Shown piece after piece: positions 62,055 to 64,000 of a DNA stretch of 64,000 nucleotides. Numbering within the stretch: the stretch's first letter is position 1; the number at the start of each line of letters is the position of its first letter. This stretch comes from Brevundimonas sp. (GTDB lineage: Bacteria; Pseudomonadota; Alphaproteobacteria; Caulobacterales; Caulobacteraceae), in NCBI RefSeq assembly GCF_019636155.1, contig NZ_JAHBYB010000002.1:124001-188000 (forward strand), read 5' to 3'. Position numbers and translations under genes: made by a program. The notes under the pieces are model-generated. The model had not been told where the DNA came from, searched no databases, and worked only from the letters and a program-made list of their open reading frames with translations.

Positions 62055-63455
62055 ATGGATTTCGACCTCATCGTCATCGGCTCGGGCCCCGGCGGATATG
62101 TCGCCGCCATCCGCGCCAGCCAGCTGGGCCTGAAGACGGCCATCGTCGAACGCGAGAACCTGGGCGGCATCTGCCTGAACTGGGGCTGTATCCCGACCAA
62201 GGCCTTGCTGAAATCGGGCGAGAAATACGAGAGCCTGAGCCATCTGAAGGACTACGGCCTGTCGGCGGAAAAGGTCGGCTTCGACTTCGACGCCATCATC
62301 CAGCGCTCGCGCGGGGTGGCCAAACAGCTGAACAGCGGCGTCGGCTTCCTGATGAAGAAGAACAAGATCGAGGTCATCGAGGGGACGGCGAAACTGGAGA
62401 AGGGGCAGGGGGCCCCCAAGGTCGTCATCGCCCTGAAGGACGGCGGATCGCGCACGGTCCAGGCCAGGTCGGTCATGCTGGCGGTCGGCGCCCGCGCCCG
62501 CGCCCTGCCGCAGATCGGGCTGGAAGCCGACGGCGACCGCATCTGGGCCTATCGCGAGGCCATGACGCCGAAATTCCTGCCCAAGTCGATCGTGGTCATC
62601 GGCTCGGGCGCCATCGGCATCGAGTTCGGCAGCTTCTATCGCGCCCTGGGCTGCGAGGTGACGGTGGTCGAGGCCCTGGACCGCATCATGCCGGTCGAGG
62701 ATATCGAGGTGTCCAAGGCGGCCCAGAAATCCTTCGAGAAGCGCGGGATGAAATTCCGCGTCGGCGCCAAGGTGACCAAGGTCGCCAAGGACAAGTCGGG
62801 CGTCACCGTGGCCATCGAGGCCGGCGGCAAGGCCGAAACCCTGACCGCCGAGGTCTGCATCTCGGCCGTGGGCATCACGGCCAACACCGATGGCATCGGC
62901 CTGGAGGCGCTGGGCGTCGAACTGGACCGCGGCCACATCAAGACCGACGGCCATTGCCAGACCAATGTAAAGGGCCTTTACGCCATCGGCGACTGCGCCG
63001 GCGCGCCCTGGCTGGCGCACAAGGCGTCGCATGAAGGCATCCACGCCGCCGAACACATCGCCGGATTTGCGACGCCGCACGTCGTGTCGCCCATCGCCGG
63101 CTGCACCTATGCTCAGCCTCAGGTCGCCTCGGTCGGCCTGACCGAGCAGGGGGCCAAGGAAGTGGGCCGGGCGGTCAAGATCGGCCGCTTCCCGTTCAAG
63201 GTGAACGGCAAGGCCATTGCGTCGGGCGACACCGACGGCTTCGTCAAGGTGCTGTTCGACGACAAGACCGGCGCCCTGGTCGGCGCCCACATGATCGGCG
63301 CCGAGGTCACCGAGATGATCCAGGGCTATGTCACCGCCATCACCATGGAGGCGACCGAGGAGGACGTGATGGGCACCGTCTATCCGCACCCGACCATGTC
63401 CGAGGCCATGCACGAGGCGGCGCTGGACGCCTATGGCCGCGTAATCCACATCTAG
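62055..63455 (+). CDS. lpdA: Dihydrolipoyl dehydrogenase (E3)
   Basis: E3 reoxidises dihydrolipoamide with NAD. The 466-residue product has the FAD motif VIGSGPGGYVAAIRASQLG, the redox disulfide in GGICLNWGCIPTKALL, the NAD motif VVIGSGAIGIEFGSFY, YAIGDCAGAPWLAHKASHEG and the C-terminal HPTMSEAMHEAALDAYGRVIHI with the active-site His-Glu pair. It follows pdhC by 10 bp and completes the PDH operon. It may also serve other 2-oxoacid dehydrogenases unless further copies exist. Confidence 0.98.
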   Translation: MDFDLIVIGSGPGGYVAAIRASQLGLKTAIVERENLGGICLNWGCIPTKALLKSGEKYESLSHLKDYGLSAEKVGFDFDAIIQRSRGVAKQLNSGVGFLMKKNKIEVIEGTAKLEKGQGAPKVVIALKDGGSRTVQARSVMLAVGARARALPQIGLEADGDRIWAYREAMTPKFLPKSIVVIGSGAIGIEFGSFYRALGCEVTVVEALDRIMPVEDIEVSKAAQKSFEKRGMKFRVGAKVTKVAKDKSGVTVAIEAGGKAETLTAEVCISAVGITANTDGIGLEALGVELDRGHIKTDGHCQTNVKGLYAIGDCAGAPWLAHKASHEGIHAAEHIAGFATPHVVSPIAGCTYAQPQVASVGLTEQGAKEVGRAVKIGRFPFKVNGKAIASGDTDGFVKVLFDDKTGALVGAHMIGAEVTEMIQGYVTAITMEATEEDVMGTVYPHPTMSEAMHEAALDAYGRVIHI

Positions 63456-63458
63456 GTC

Positions 63459-64000
63459 ATGCGGATCGTCGGCATCGCGGGCAGCCTGAGGGCGAAGTCG
63501 TTCAACCTGGGCCTTCTTCATGCGATGCATGAAGTCGCGCCGGAGGATGTGGAACTGGACGTGCGGACCCTGCACGGGACGCCGCTGTATAACGCCGATG
63601 ACGAATCGGAAGGCGGGCTGCCCGAGGCCGTGCGGGTGCTCAAGGACGCGGTGGCCCAGGCGGACGGGCTGATCCTGGCGACGCCGGAATACAACAATGG
63701 CGTGCCGGGCGTGTTCAAGAACGCCATCGACTGGATGTCGCGGCCGGCGGGCGACATAGGCCGGGTGTTCGGCGGAAAGCCGGTGGCCCTGTTGGGTGCG
63801 TCACCCGGCGGATTCGGCACGATCCTGTCCCAGAGCGCCTGGCTGCCGGTGCTGAGGACGCTAGGAACGCGCCCGTGGTTCGAACAGAAGCTGCTGGTGT
63901 CGCGGGCGGGTAGTCTGTTCGACGACGAGGGCCGGCTGACGGACGCGGCGACGCGCGAGCGACTGCGGGAATTCATCGAAGGCTTCGCACGCTTCGCCAA
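63459..64000 (+). CDS. NADPH-dependent FMN reductase (cut by window edge)
   Basis: The frame begins MRIVGIAGSLRAKSFNLGLLHA at ATG 63459, three bases after lpdA, and is still open at base 64000 after about 180 residues. It is a flavodoxin-like FMN reductase: the phosphate-binding loop GSLRAKSFN is followed by ILATPEYNNGVPGVFKNAIDWMSRP, the family signature, and KPVALLGASPGGFGT. Relatives reduce quinones, azo dyes or chromate in addition to FMN. It is near its usual length (about 180-190), so only the last few residues are missing. Confidence 0.9.
   Translation, partial: MRIVGIAGSLRAKSFNLGLLHAMHEVAPEDVELDVRTLHGTPLYNADDESEGGLPEAVRVLKDAVAQADGLILATPEYNNGVPGVFKNAIDWMSRPAGDIGRVFGGKPVALLGASPGGFGTILSQSAWLPVLRTLGTRPWFEQKLLVSRAGSLFDDEGRLTDAATRERLREFIEGFARFA

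Overview
The window is high-GC alphaproteobacterial chromosome and reads as core genome of a member of the Caulobacteraceae, most likely Brevundimonas or a close relative. The lineage call rests on FliX beside flgI-cheL-flbY, HdaA next to ppk, an RNase E ending in the GWW peptide that docks PNPase in Caulobacter, an E1-beta subunit with its own lipoyl domain, a DksA with only one of the usual zinc cysteines, and several -10 elements close to the Caulobacter housekeeping form GCTANAWC. No rRNA, tRNA, CRISPR array, insertion sequence or prophage was recognised. Genes are packed tightly, many overlap by 1 or 4 bases, and both window ends cut a gene (ppk on the left, an FMN reductase on the right).

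Layout. 1-3710: ppk and hdaA (minus), divergent from aspS. 3743-8045: two exported pentapeptide-repeat proteins sharing an unusual cysteine pattern, then a 914-residue NrdJ-like protein whose catalytic barrel has decayed. 8263-12511: NDUFA12-like protein, DUF2155 protein, aat, accC, accB, aroQ, with a compound palindrome between accC and aat. 12613-15401: thiS, thiG and a TPR protein on the plus strand. 15428-20463: DsbA-like protein, M48 protease and rne. 20906-25655: amidase, J-domain protein, BolA, hybrid histidine kinase, RcnB-like protein. 25739-33424: ATP-dependent DNA ligase, MscS channel, threonine aldolase-like enzyme, Atm1-type exporter and a lytic transglycosylase. 33518-39842: dapA-smpB, a 65-residue membrane protein, NYN protein, folK, rpoZ-spoT and a LOG-family protein. 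39846-46394: an unknown membrane protein, then pyrE-pdxJ-acpS-lepB-rnc-era and a serine hydrolase. 46338-49404: flagellar genes flbY, cheL, flgI and fliX, then dksA. 49418-55709: esterase, gltX, DEAD-box helicase, FAD oxidoreductase, GNAT enzyme, rpmF. 55810-64000: lipoprotein, eno, ftsB and the pyruvate dehydrogenase cluster pdhA-pdhB-pdhC-lpdA.

How the parts fit. Much of the window makes growth-linked machinery: tRNA charging and ribosome rescue (aspS, gltX, aat, smpB), RNA decay and processing (rne, rnc, DEAD helicase), stringent control (spoT, rpoZ, dksA), fatty-acid initiation (accB, accC, acpS), peptidoglycan and division (dapA, amidase, transglycosylase, ftsB), protein export (lepB) and entry of carbon into the TCA cycle (eno, PDH). 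The features most worth following up are the NrdJ pseudoenzyme, the cysteine-capped pentapeptide pair, a probable CTG start for spoT, a histidine-rich cytoplasmic extension on signal peptidase I, and a palindromic repeat carried in frame inside the PDH E2 linker.
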